The translations under genes and the position numbers were made by a program. Below are positions 51,104 to 63,369 of a DNA stretch of 64,000 bases, piece by piece. The notes below the pieces were generated by a model. That model made no database searches, was not told where the DNA came from, and saw only the letters and a program-made list of their open reading frames with translations. The number at the start of each line of letters is the position of its first letter. Positions within the stretch are counted from its first letter, which is position 1. Source of the stretch: Aplectana chamaeleonis (lineage: Eukaryota; Nematoda; Chromadorea; Rhabditida; Cosmocercidae); contig JAPDOI010000135.1 in assembly GCA_029168955.1 (NCBI GenBank), positions 1,368,501 to 1,432,500 of the forward strand, read 5' to 3'.

Positions 51104-51629
51104 AATGAGGACTGAACGCGATTGCGGAACTGAACTATGTATATACACGTCTTCAAAGAGTGGGTATGAGAACATCCAGGGTGTCAGAGCTTTTCTCATA
51201 CCCTGGGTTGCTAGGAACAGGTCATGGGTTAGCCCTAGTGGCTATGAGAAAAAGAGAAATTGCCCTTGGGCCATAAAGTTTTTTTTTCAAAAGGGGGATC
51301 CTACTCCTTAATTTTTTTTCAATATAAATAGCACACACGCAGAAAAAGTAAAGAATAAAATGAATATAAAAAAAAGAAATATTTACATCACTCGGTGTGG
51401 TTGAGTCGCGTGTTAGCGAAGGAATAGGATATCAGCAGTAGAAATACCTTCCGTGGTCGTGGAGTGGATGGTAGCTTGGGTAATTTTTTTTTCGAAAGAG
51501 AAAAAAAAATATTTTCCGTAATTCAAAAAGAAAGAAAAACAAATCAAGAAGCAGGGTGGTTTTGAAAAGTCTAAAATCTCCGTTTCCCGAGAAAGAGGTT
51601 TTAAAAATCTTCTCGGGACCTCCATATCG
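51104..51629. other. Interval with short inverted repeat, no gene
   Basis: The first 35 bases complete the palindrome that hosts copy B. A GGGTATGAGAA..TTCTCATACCC inverted repeat lies at about 51160-51210. The rest is A/T-rich and no gene is supported. Confidence 0.5.
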
Positions 51630-52191
51630 AGAACACTTGAAGCGGCAAATTTTTGTTCCCAGAAAATTTGACGTCGTCCTTATTGCAGGTGGTCGAAAAG
51701 GGTAGGACTGTTTCGCGAAAAAAAAAAGAGATTTGTTGAAAAACCCTATACAAGGGAAGATTATTTAGGATTATTTGGTGAAGGTATTCAAATAAACCTA
51801 ACTTGCCCTCTAACGGAATTGAAGTTTGGGTATTTTCTGTGATGCGAAATGTGATACACACAAGGGAACTACTATAAGTCTGAGTAAGCATTCCGATGAA
51901 ATGTACTTTTCTAGAACCATTTTTGCCCGAAAAGTCCGAATATGCCCATCGCAGCTGTCTAGACAAACTCCGAAAGAAGTTGTGAACGTTTTTAAAGCTT
52001 CACGGCAAGAAATTTACAAATAGAATTTTTAGGGTGTTTTTAATTTTTTTTTCCGGATTTTGCTAAAAACATGTATGTAGGGATAATCTGGGGTGCTGAA
52101 CACGAATCTGGGGTTGGCTTGTCGAAACTTCAACGTTTACTGTATGTTACGGTAGGTAACAAACATGCCATTTAGGAGGCGAAACCTATCC
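51630..52191 (+). repeat. Diverged R2 unit outside the palindrome
   Basis: Runs parallel to 62845-63080 (GCGGCAAATTTTT, GACGTCGTCCTTATTGCAGG, CTTGCCCTCTAACGGAATTG). Its later part runs parallel to 59640-59890 (ATGTAGGG.TGATCT, GGTGCTGAACACGAATCT, GTAGGTTACG). It is therefore another copy of the unit from which the palindrome arms are built, in the orientation of the right arm. ORFs here are not supported as genes. Confidence 0.75.
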
Positions 52192-52263
52192 TAAAGGCAG
52201 TGTTCGCGATGATTTTCGTCCCCGAGTTTTCCACATAAAACTATTCGTTGGCCTCCAAGTGTT

Positions 52264-52662
52264 ACCAAAATTTGATTTGATTTGATTCATTACGACGTTT
52301 AAGAGAATAATATAAAACAGCAATATATAATAATTACTTGAGATACACAACAAACAAGTTCAAAGGAGTGATAGGAAAAAGGCTTTCTCCCAAAATTAGC
52401 TCACGCATCAAGTCACTCCACTATTAAGCAGCTTTTGTTTAGCAAAACGCTTAGAGCTTGAGAACTCCATGGTGTTCGTATTTTTACTCATTAGCGCATT
52501 GTATGCCAAGGCCGCCCCGGTGCTAAAGGAGTGCGCGGTGTAGTTAGATTTCGGCCATGGAATTCTTATTTTATAACGAGGTCCTCTTGTCCTCGACCGC
52601 GTGAGTTGGAAAAATTGTGTGAAGGGGATTTTCACTCCGAGATTCAAAAGTTTGTGAACCAT
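52264..52662 (-). pseudogene. LINE 3' end: reverse transcriptase C-terminal tail
   Basis: A minus-strand frame of 84 codons (stop at 52408) contains SRTRGPRYKIRIP, FSTGAALAYNAL and SSSKRFAKQKLL. Together these follow the pattern of the far C-terminal region of Jockey/CR1-type LINE reverse transcriptases (TRG, then basic/aromatic residues, then a short N.L helix and a final K-rich helix). About 120 bases further 3' on that strand there are three AATCA-type units (52269-52286), a plausible simple-repeat LINE tail. The right palindrome arm lacks this block and has about 50 unrelated bases instead, so the fragment is an insertion in the left arm. The family-level call is an inference. Confidence 0.55.
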
Positions 52663-52715
52663 TGAAACATCAAAGACCTTAAAACTTAACTGTAAAAAAA
52701 ATCCCGAAGAAGCAC

Positions 52716-55700
52716 TATTCTATAACATGGACTAGATGTCCGGTTGGATGAACATGTTCGTGGTGGTTTTCACCGGTGGGGAATTGGGTCAATCAAAAAT
52801 AGAGAAATATTTTATGCAAAGCAGGATTAGTTAGCGCTCTAAGGAAAGAACGGAGCAACAGAGAGTAGAGAATCGCAATGGACAGTAGTTCCCTTGTGTG
52901 TATCACATTTTGCATCACAGAAAATACCCAAACTTCAATTCCGTTAGAGGGCAAGTTAGGTTTATTTGAATACCTTCACCAAATAATCCAAAATAATCTT
53001 CCCTTGTATAGGGTTTTTCAACAAATCTCTTTTTTTTCGCGAAACAGTCCTACCATTTTCGACCACCTGCAATAAGGACGACGTCAAATTTTCTGGCAAC
53101 AAAAATTTGCCGCTTCAAGTGTTCTATATATATCGTTTAAGTGACGACTGAAATGCTTGGATGCTGTCCAATTTGAAATGCCTGAAAGCTGCCTAATTCT
53201 AAGTTGTTTTACGAGTTGGACAAAATAAAGTAACTTGCGAAAGTGTGCTTGTCACGAAGAGTTTCAACTGTGAGTGTTCCTTGCCCTAACCAATGTCCCA
53301 AAAAGTTATGAGCTCGAAACTGCAGGTTACAGTGCTGAAACGAATTTGGCCTTACCGAGAATTCTGAGAATCGGAAACGGACCCCATATTGGTTCTCAGC
53401 GACCGGAATTGGCCGCCTGAACAAGGCTTTGACGAGTTGTTCCAGAAGTATTTTTTCGGAGGCTGATCTGAATTCTGAGGTTTACCTGTCGGGTTTTCAA
53501 AGTTTTAGACCCACTTCGTTCGCAGATTCTCAGCGGGGGACAAATTTGAGGACAAAACGCGACTTCCGAGATTTGCGGAATGCTTCGGTAGATGTGGCCC
53601 AGTCTTCTCGGGGGTTAATTGGAGTTATGGCTGGGCACATGTCAGGGAATTTAAATTTTGAATATGCACTCCCCCCTTAGCTCGGTACCTTTCTAGGCAC
53701 CCCCCCTCTTTGGGAAATCAAAATCGGCTGTATACCGGGCACAGCAGCCATGACTTTGACTTCCTGATTTCGATAAACAGCTTCCAAAAAACATGTATCG
53801 AGGAAATGTATCGAGAAAATTCTGGAACTTCCAACAAAAATGGCAGTGGTAAAAAAGGTATTTTCAAAACTTCAGTGGAATTCCATGAAGAAAAATTATA
53901 AGTAAGACGGTAAGTATTGAGAATAGATAAGACATTTTTATCTCAAAACAATTGAACAATAATAAGCAACAACAGAACTATAGGCTATAAAACCGCAAAA
54001 TTCGCATGTTTTCTACGGGTGCTGGTGCGGAGCGGAGGTTAGAGACAGCGAGAGAGCGCATGACAGATGGAGGGCGCAGCATCGCGCGCGCCGCTTGCGC
54101 CATGAGTGATGAGAATTACGATTTTTCACGGAGGATACTACTATTGCAATGAATAATGTTTTCTGTCTAATGCTTTCATGAACCTATGAAGGAATAGTTA
54201 ATCCGTATTTTATTGTTCTGATCGAGAATTAAATATTCTTTTGAGTTCTGGAAACAAGACAGGATTCACTTGATGATGCGCCGGGACTGGAAAAAACCCG
54301 GGTTCTATCCACCTGGAATGCCACCATCTGTGAGAATTTGATTTGTCGTGCGACATTGAGCTTTCCCGCATCTACACAACTCAACCAGAAAGGACGCGCT
54401 CATAATAATAATAATTAAAAGATGTAATTTAATAGAGAACGAGGAGGAGAAATGGAATGAAACAAGAGGAAACGGAAGGATATGGAGGTAGGATACTTCC
54501 AATGCACCCATTGTAAAAAAAATAATGTGAATAAACAAAGTTGGAGCGGGGGTAAGTATTTAACAGTGACAAAGTTCATTCAAACGAAGCTAGTTTATCA
54601 AAAATAGCATCAAACATGACAACTAAGGACATTCGAAGAAAGAGGAGAGTCCGACAAACATCCTATTCTTGATAGGTTTGATACTTAATGTGATCTAAAG
54701 TTCTTAGATCTCGTCCCGGTTTTAGCCCGAAAACCGGGACAAAACAGGGACGAGATTTAAAGCGTTCAAATCACATTAAATATCAAGCCTATTGATAGTA
54801 GGACGTTTGTCAGATTCTCCTCTTTCTTCCAGTGCGCTTAGTAAGCATGTTTATATGTAGATGTTTTTGATCAGCTGGGTTCATTTGAATGAACCCTATC
54901 AAATCCAAAAAATTACCTGCGATCTACTTTTTTTTAAATTCAAATTAAATTTTAACAACGTGTACACTGATAGTATCTGAGCTTTTCCTCCTTCCATCTC
55001 CTCCAGTTTCATTCCTTTTCTCCTCCCCGTTTTATGATAAATTACTTTTTTTTCAAGTAATATTGTGAGCGCGCCAAATCGAGTGTGCGCTGTGTTGCTG
55101 CGGAAAAATTCCATCGGACGGAAAGTCGACGGATCGCGGCGTTAGGCGCCTTTCAGAGTTCGACCGCTGTGCGACGCGACCTAATGAAACTCTGCGTATC
55201 GATCTGTTTGTGTCGCGCGATAAGGCCGCAGGTCCTTCAGGCAAGATCGCGGGGAAAGTCGCCCAATCGCGCGATTGGGGCGACGCGACAGATCGCGGCG
55301 ACCGCTTCATGTGCCCTTGTTCAAATTTCTATATTTTTGCTGACAATTATAATTTTTAAATTGGTTATTTCAGACTGTAGAGGTACATATTGATTCGCAT
55401 CGCGGAAAATCTTCTATTTCTTAGGAAAATTTATTTTTAAATTCAATCCTTCTTTCACTTGAAGACAATCGAAGGAACTTATTCGTTTTGTTATTCTATA
55501 TTATTCCTCTTCCGCATTATTTAGGTCAGTGCCTCTCATGAAAATTTTTCAATAATTAATTGTAATGGTTAATCGTCCACGGGCGTTGTTAAACTGGTTT
55601 TGAGTTCGGATTTTTGTGAAACTATGAAGCTATTGAATGAAAATAGAGGGTAAAAAACAAAAAAACAAATCCTCATCGAAGACATTCAGCACCACCCACG

Positions 55701-56925
55701 GCTAGCAAAGTTTCACAAATAATTGTTCACAATATCATGCATGCATAGATGTTATCATGCATAGCTGTATACAGCAAATGAACACAGCTGCAGTTAGCGG
55801 TGTTTATTTACTGTACTCATCTACGCTGACTAGGCGTCGATTAGAATGTGTACGTGAAAGTGCGTGATAGCCAACTTTCGCGGTTGGGCATCCACACTTG
55901 CAAAGCCTGCGATTTCCACGGCGACGCGACAGTTTCACCCTCTCTGCAATGTCTAATATGCACCCCCGTAAGGTTAACCGGAACGCGTGCCCAGCCTTGA
56001 TTGGAGTGCTCAATACGAATCTAACTTCTGCTTATCGACTTTTAACAAATGACGGTAGATTACGGTCAGTATACGGTACTTTGGTCAAAGTCTTAGATAT
56101 GAGTCAAAATTGCTATGCGGGTATTACCCGGGGGGGGGGGAGGCTGAATACGAATTTCATGTTCACCTGTCAAATTTCGATTTATTTAATAGGGTTTTCC
56201 CCCTAATTAGCGTGGCAACCCCGTAACCTACAGAGAACCTGAGACATCCGAGAAGCGGGCCCGAGGCTCATTCTGAGCATCCCAGATCACCCCTACATAC
56301 GAGTTTTTAAAAAACCTGAAGGACAAAATTCAAAACACCTCAAAAATTCTCTGATGGGGTATGCTTATTGCTGCGAAGGTTTGAAACCCGCCTATAACAT
56401 ATTTCAGAGTAGTTTTAAGCAGCTGCGAAGAGCACACCCAAAGTCTACGTTAAGAATGGTTCTAGAAAAGTACATTTGATCCGGAAGAGCCCGGCTGACT
56501 AAAATTAGATTTTTGAGAACACCACAGGAAATACTCATACTTAAACAGCTTCAATTCGATTAGAGGGTAAGTTAGGTTAATTTGAATACCTCCATTAAAT
56601 CCTCCAGTTTTTCTGTAATTCTCTTCTTTTTTTTTGCGAAATAGTTCCTTCATTTTCGAATAACTGGCATGGATTCGGGGACGACGACATTTTGCTGGCA
56701 CCGAAAATTTCCGGCTTCACATATCCTTTATATATCGTTCTAGAGACGACTGAAATGCTAAAAATGCCGTATTCAGCGCTGTGAATGTTAGACAATGAAG
56801 TGACTTGCGGAAGTGGGCTTGCTACTAAGAGTGGTAAGTGTGAGTGTCCATTGCTCAAACTTATGTCCCACAAAGTAAAGGGCCTAAAACGGAAGATCAC
56901 AGTACTAAGTCCGGTTTTGGCATAC
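52716..56925 (+). repeat. Palindrome left arm
   Basis: Reverse complement of 59178-63236, with the order of all landmarks conserved. Over about 240 bases compared by eye (55090-55330 against 60770-61010) I count about three differences; nearer the spacer the match is clearly weaker. The arm carries a GC-rich block with a near-palindrome around CCAATCGCGCGATTGG at about 55263, a hairpin GTCCCGGTTTT..AAAACCGGGAC near 54714-54740, and A/T-rich runs. Mirror-image ORFs (for example 55085-55393 and 60680-60988) follow from the symmetry. About 100 bases near 53608-53708 are absent from the other arm. Confidence 0.93.
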
Positions 56926-57339
56926 CGCGAGTTCGAAACGAACCTCATACTTGCTCTCAGCGCCTGAAAGTGCCCGTATGGGCAAGGTTTAGGTGAGTTG
57001 TTCAGGAAGATTTCTTGAAATGCTGGTCTCGAAATTAACGTTTATTTGTCGGTTTCTCCAACGTTTTAGACTCATTTCATTCAATGCTTTCCACTGGGAG
57101 AAATTTTTAGGCCAAAACGCGACTTTCGACGATTTCCCAAATGCTACTGTAGGTGTGGCTAAAAATCTTTTTCTGAAGGTTATTTGGAGTGCCCAACACG
57201 AATCTGACGTCATTTATCGATTTTCGACAGATAACGGTAGATTACGGTGGCTATACGGCAGTTCGGTCAAAGTATCAGATTTGAGTCAAAATTTCTTCGC
57301 AGGGGTTATTCTGGGCGCTGAATACACATTCGATTATAG

Positions 57340-58290
57340 TTGTACACGAACGAAATTTTCAAAAAACTCTCAAAACTTTTTTTTCGTTCCTTCGAAATTT
57401 TGTCGAAGGAATTTTTCTCTACATTTCGTTTGTTCGGTATTTCTTCGAAAAAATTTATTTTTCAAATTTTGTTCGTTCGAAAATTTGTCGAACAAATTTT
57501 TTTTCGATTTTCGTTCGTTCGAGATCTGATTTTTCGACTTATTTTTGATCGAAAATTCGTTCAATTTTGAAAGCGCTTTTCAAACCCTACGTTGATTAGT
57601 TATTTCTCGGGCCGAATCGTGGACGTGAGCGAACAACTCGCCTGCTCCAATAAGTTGTGCTTGGGACCGGGGAATACATATAAGGAGGTCTTTCTTGCTC
57701 TAATGAGTTCTGGCGGAGCAAGCTGCGGAGTGATCGGTCATGGCAAAATGTAACACTGATTAGGAGACTTCGACAATATAGGCCCGATAAACATCACTAT
57801 GAATTGCTTGAAACAATGGAGAATGGCTATACATGCTTGCAAATTGAGAAGATAACGAATATTCATATATTCATATATTGGTATATTCATTATCTGACTG
57901 AGCGTTGTAAATAAAGCGTCGAGTCCGGTATTGAAAAAAAACTGAAATTACGGAAGGGGCAAAAAAATTACAATTCGATTAGTTTCTAGTTTCGAACTTC
58001 GTTCGCTCAACCTCCAAAATTTCGAGAGGTTTTCTAAAATTGTTCGTTCGAAATTTTTTTGAGCGAACTTTGAAAAAAATGCGGGTTAGAACGAATTTCG
58101 AAAAAAATCGAAATTTCGATTAATTTCGAAAGTCGTTCGTCCGAATTTTTTCCAACTATTCTTTTTTTTCATTTTTCGTTCATTCGAAAATGTTTCGAAC
58201 GAAAAATTTTCGGTTTTCGTTCGTTTGAAAATGTTTCATTAAGAAAAAATTCAAATTTCGTTCGTTCGACATTTTTTTCGAAATTGTACA
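57340..58290. repeat. TTCGTTCG-rich low-complexity block
   Basis: Irregular repeats of TTCGTTCGAAA, TTTTTCGAA and their complements occur on both strands, broken at 57580-57960 by ordinary sequence. The K/F/N-rich ORFs here reflect composition only. Confidence 0.6.
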
Positions 58291-58396
58291 ACCATACATG
58301 TGATGTCCATTTGTCGGTGTTCGAATTTTTGCCTCCTAAATGGCATGGCACCTACAGAAAACCTAGGAATTTTGCCAAGCGGACCCGAGATTCGTC

Positions 58397-58849
58397 TTAA
58401 AGGCGCAGTCTAAGCTCGTGGGTCAAACTTGATATTATGGTCCGAGCGCTGTGTGTAGCAATCCTGCCAAACGCGAAATCTCAACTCTTCAAAATAAGCG
58501 AGAAAAATCGAGCACCCATTCCCTCCGCCCACTTTGCAGTTTTCGGTCTCAATTGGGACGAGACGCGCCACGGACTTTGATAAAATCTACGTGCTTCCAT
58601 TTGTCATCGGTATAGCTTTATAGCGTCGTCTGCCCCGAAGCGATGACTGCTAAGGACGAGGAGAAACAGAACCGAGACAACTCGTCCACAGATTTCTCAC
58701 TCTTCAAATTCAAAACTTTCGAGAAGTCATAACTTCAATTGTAGTGGGTTCTGAGCGCTACTGGAGGCACCATTGTGATCAACCCGAAATTCTCTCCAAG
58801 ATAAGCAAATAAGCTGCAGAACGATTCTGAGGTTGAACTGGGTCTTTAA
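58397..58849. mobile_element. MITE family M1, copy in palindrome spacer
   Basis: About 450 bp between TTAA (58397-58400) and TTAA (58846-58849). The ends are TTAAAGGCGCAGTCTAA and the complement of TTAAAGACCCAGTTCAACC, diverged versions of the 341-841 ends. Inside, GACAACTCGTCCAC and the flanking order match 341-841 in inverted orientation. The interrupted host repeat (58391-58396 joined to 58850) reads on as in the paralogous arm sequence at 56270-56290 and 59800-59825, which serve as empty sites. Confidence 0.82.
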
Positions 58850-59026
58850 GCATCCTAGATTATCCCTAAATACACTCTTTGAACAAAACCTAAGAAATAT
58901 TCAAACAACTTGAAAAAATCCTGATGGGGTAAGCTTATCTGCCGCAAAGCTTTGAAAAACGTCTATGATTTTTTTTTCAGAGTGGTTTTAGGCAGCTGCG
59001 AATAGCACACTATGGGATGACAACAA

Positions 59027-59395
59027 AATCGCTGGCACCAAAAATTTGCCGCTTCACGTATCCTTTAAATGTCGTTCAAGTGACGATTGAAATGCTAGCG
59101 GTATTGAGTTGGACAGAATGAAGTGACTTCCGAAAGTGGGCTAGCTCTGAAGCGTGATAACTATGAGTGAAAAAACAACCGGACTTAGTATTTTGACCTA
59201 CCGTTTTGAGCCCTCTACTTTGTGGGATATAGGTTTTGGGCAATTGACACTCATAGTTATCACGCTTGAGAGCAAGCCCACTTTCGGAAGTCACTTCATT
59301 CTGTCCAACTCAATACCGCTAGCATTTCAATCGTCACTTGAACGTCGTTTAAAGGATACGTGAAGAGGCAAATTTCTGGTGCCAGCAAAATGTCG
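59027..59395. repeat. Secondary hairpin, ~140 bp arms
   Basis: 59027-59165 and about 59240-59395 are inverted copies (CGTATCCTTTAAA.GTCGTTC, AATGCTAGCGGTATTGAGTT, AACTATGAGTG) around about 75 bases. The inner edge of the right arm is thus itself a foldback. Confidence 0.85.
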
Positions 59396-62300
59396 TCGTT
59401 CCCGAATCCATGACAGTTATTCGAAAATAAAGGAACTATTTCGCAAAAAAAAAGAAGAGAATTACAGAAATACTGGGGGATTTAATGAAAGTATTCAAAT
59501 TAACCTTACTTACCCTCTAATCGAATTAAAGCTATTTAAGTATGAGTATTTCCTGTGGTGTTCTCAAAAATCTAATTTTAGTCAGCCGGGCTCTTCCGGA
59601 TCAAATGTACTTTTCTAGAACCATTCTTAACGTAGAATTTGGGTGTGCTCTTCGCAGCTGCTTAAAGCTACTCTGAAATATGTTATAGGCGGGTTTCAAA
59701 CCTTCGCAGCAATAAGCATACCCCATCAGAGAATTTTTGAGATGTTTTGAATTTTCTCCTTCAGGTTTTTTAAGAACTCGTATGTAGGGGTGATCTAGGA
59801 TGCTCAGAATAAATCTCGGGCCCGCTTCTCGGAGGTCTCAGCTTTTCCGTAGGTTACGGGGTGCCAGGCCAATTAGGGGGAAAACCCTATTGAATAACTC
59901 GAAATTCGACAGGTGAACATGAAATTCGTATTCAGCCCCCCCCCGGGTAATACCCGCATAGCAATTTTGACTCATATCTAAGACTTTGACCAAAGTACCG
60001 TATACTCACCGTAATCTACCGTCATTTGTTAAAAGTCGATAAGCAGAAGTTAGATTCGTATTGAGCACTCCAATCAAGGCTGGGCACGCGTTCCGGTTAA
60101 CCTTACGGGGGTGCATATTAGACATTGCAGAGAGGGCGAAACTGTCGCGTCGCCATGGAAATCGCAGGCTTTGCAAGTGTGAATGCCCAACCGCGAAAGT
60201 TGGCTATCACGCACTTTCACGTACACATTCTAATCGACGCCTAGTCAGCGTAGATGAGTACAGTAAATAAACACCGCTAACTGCAGCTGTGTTCATTTGC
60301 TGTATACAGCTATGCATGACAACATCTATGCATGCATGATATTGTGAACAATTATTTGTGCAACTTTGCTAGCCGTGGGTGGTGCTGAATGTCTTCGATG
60401 AGGATTTGTTTTTTGTTTTTTACCCTCTTTTTTCATTCAATAGCTTCATAGTTTCACAAAAATCCGAACTCAAAACCAGTTTAACAACGCCCGTGCACGA
60501 TTAACCAATACAATTAATTATTGAAAAATTTTCATGAGAGGCACTGACCTAAATAATGCGGAAGAGGATTAATATAGAATAACAAAACGAATAAGTTCCT
60601 TCGATTGTCTTCAAGTGAAAGAAGGATTGAATTTAAAAATAAATTTTCCTAAGAAATAGAAGATTTCCCGCGATGCGAATCAATATGTACCTCTACAGTC
60701 TGAAATAACCAATTTAAAAATTATAATTGTCAGCAAAAATATAGAAATTTGAACAAGGGTACATGAAGCGGTCGCCGCGATCTGTCGCGTCGCCCCAATC
60801 GCGCGATGGGGCGACTTTCCCCGCGATCTTGCCTGAAGGACCTGCGGCCTTATCGCGCGACACAAACAGATCGATACGCAGAGTTTCATTAGGTCGCGTC
60901 GCACAGCGGTCGAACTCTGAAAGGCGCCTAACGCCGCGATCCGTCTACTTTCCGTCCGATGGAATTTTTCCGCAGCAACACAGCGCACACTCGATTTGAC
61001 GCGCTCACAATACTACTTGAAAAAAAAAGTAATTCATCATAAAATGGGAAGGAGAAAAGGAATGAAACTGGAGGAGATGGAAGGAGGAAAAGCTCAGATA
61101 CTATCAGTGTACACGTTGTTAAAATTTAACTTGAATTTTAAAAAAAGTAGATCGCGGGTAATTTTTTGGATTTGATAGGGTTCATTCAAATGAACCCAGC
61201 TGATCAAAAACATCTACATATAAACATGCTTACTAAGCGCACTGGAAGAAAGAGGAGAATCTACTATCAATAGGCTTGATATTGAATGTGATTTTAACGC
61301 TTTAAATCTCGTCCCTGTTTTGTCCCGGTTTTCGGGCTAAAACCGGGACGAGATCTAAGAACTTTAGATCACATTAAGTATCAAACCTATTAAGAATAGG
61401 ATGTTGGTCGGACTCTCCTCTTTCTTCGAATGTCCTTAGTTGTCATGTTTGATGCTATTTTTGATAAACTAGCTTCGTTCGAATGAACTTTGTCACTGTT
61501 AAATACTTACCCCCGCTCCAACTTCGTTTATTTGCATTATTTTTTTTTACAATGGGTGCATTGGAAGTATTCTACCTCCATATCCTTCCGTTTCCTCTTG
61601 TTTCATTCCATTTCTCCTCCTCGTTCTCTATTAAATTACATCTTTTAATTATTATTATTATGAGCGCGTCCTTTCTGGTTGAGTTGTGTAGATGCGGGAA
61701 AGCTCAATGTCGCACGACAAATCAAATTCTAACAGATGGTGGCATTCCAGGTGGATAGAACCCGGGTTTTTTCCAGTCCCGGCGCATCATCAAGTGAATC
61801 CTGTCTTGTTTGCAGAACTCAAAAGAATATTTAATTCTCGATCAGAACAATAAAACACGGATTAACTATTCCTTCATAGGTTCATGAAAGCATTAGACAG
61901 AAAACATTATTCATTGCAATAGTAGTATCCTCCGTGAAAAATCGTAATTCTCATCACTCATGGCGCAAGCGGCGCGCGCGATGCTGTGCCCTCCATCTGT
62001 TATGCGCTCTCTCGCTGTCTCTAACCTCCGCTCCGCTCCAGCACCCGTAGGAACCATGAGACTTTCGCGGTTTTACAGCCTATAGTCCTGTTGTTGTTTG
62101 TAATTGTTGAATTGTTTTGAGATAAAAATGTCTTATCTATTCTCAATACTTACCGTCTTACTTATAATTTTTCTTCATGGAATTCCACTGAAGTTTTGAA
62201 AATACATTTTTTTACCACTGCCATTTTTGTTGAAATTTCCAGAATTTTCTCGATACAATGTTTTTTGGAAGCTGTTTATCGAAATCAGGAAGTCAAAGTC

Positions 62301-63236
62301 ATGGCTGCTGTGCCCGGTGTACAGCCGATTTTGATTTCCCAAAGGGAAGACTGGGCCACATCTACCGAAGCATTCCGCAAATCTCGGAAGTCGCGTTTTG
62401 TCCTCAAATTTGTCCCCCGCTGAGAATCTGCGAACGAAGTGGGTCTAAAACTTTGAAAACCCCACAGGTAAACCTCAGAATTCAGATCAGCCTCCGAAAA
62501 AATACTTCTGGAGCAACTCGTCAAAGCCTTGTTCAGGCGGCCGATTCCGGTCGCTGAGAACCAATATGGGGTCCGTTTCCGATTCTCAGAATTCTCGGTA
62601 AGGCCAAATTCGTTTCAGCACTGTAACCTGCAGTTTCGAGCTCATAACTTTTTGGGACATTGGTTAGGGCAAGGAACACTCACAGTTGAAACTCTTCGTG
62701 ACAAGCACACTTTCGCAAGTTACTTTATTTTGTCCAACTCGTAAAACGTCTTACAATTAGGCAGCTTTTAGGCATTTCAAATTGGACAGCATCCAAGCAT
62801 TTCAGTCGTCACTTAAACGATATATATAGAACACTTGAAGCGGCAAATTTTTCTTGCCAGAAAATTTGACGTCGTCCTTATTGCAGGTGGTCGAAAATGG
62901 TAGGACTGTTTCGCGAAAAAAAAGAGATTTGTTGAAAAACCCTATACAAGGGAAGATTATTTAGGATTCTTTGGTGAAGGTATTCAGATAAACCTAACTT
63001 GCCCTCTAACGGAATTGAAGTTTGGGTATTTTCTGTGATGCAAAATGTGATTCACGCAAGGGAACTCCTGTCCATTGCAATTCTCTACTTTCTATTGCTT
63101 CGTTCTTTCCTTAGGGCCCTCACTAATCTTGCTCTGCATAAAATATTCTTGTATTTTTGATTGACCCAATTCCCCACCGGTGACAACCACCACGAACATG
63201 TTCATCCAACCGGACGTCTAGTCCATGTTATAGAAT
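59178..63236 (-). repeat. Palindrome right arm
   Basis: Inverted copy of 52716-56925; see that entry for the comparison. Landmarks in reverse order include GACCGGAATTGGCC (as complement, near 62540), the GTCCCGGTTTTCGGGC hairpin near 61320, the GC-rich block 60763-60990, and the AACCTTACGGGGGTGC motif near 60098. It lacks both the LINE tail and the ~100-base block found in the left arm, so the two arms have diverged by insertions since the duplication. Confidence 0.93.
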
Positions 63237-63369
63237 GATTTCACTGAAATACGAAGTCTGATGCGTTTCTCGCCGTTTCTTCGTAAGTTTGGTAACACTT
63301 GGAGGCCAACGCATTGTTTTATGTGAAAAACTCGGGGACCAAAATCATCGTGAACACTGCCTTTAATTA

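Larger units (their letters stand above)
56926..59177. other. Palindrome spacer built from diverged repeats
   Basis: Bases 57180-57340, 58290-58396 and 58850-59010 together reproduce, diverged and in the same orientation, the left-arm stretch 55990-56440. They are interrupted by an AT-rich TTCGTTCG block (57340-58290) and by the MITE at 58397-58849. The spacer therefore once held a further copy of the arm unit. No gene is supported. Confidence 0.7.
52196..63365. mobile_element. Giant foldback structure with TTAA/AGGCAGTG ends
   Basis: An 11.2 kb segment begins AGGCAGTGTTCGCGATGATT and ends with the complement of AGGCAGTGTTCACGATGATT. It is flanked by CTAA at the left (52192-52195) and TTAA at the right (63366-63369). 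The same terminal sequence closes the MITE at 35549-36325. Inside, about 70 terminal bases, then two ~4.1 kb arms, are inverted repeats around a 2.25 kb spacer. This could be one very large non-autonomous foldback transposon, or a palindrome formed by inverted duplication that happens to include an element end at each side. No transposase frame is visible. Confidence 0.6.

Noticed and set aside
55085..60988. Matching ORF pairs such as 55085-55393 and 60680-60988 as duplicated genes
   Set aside because: They are mirror copies in palindrome arms, with no recognisable domain and a composition set by a GATCGCGG-rich block.
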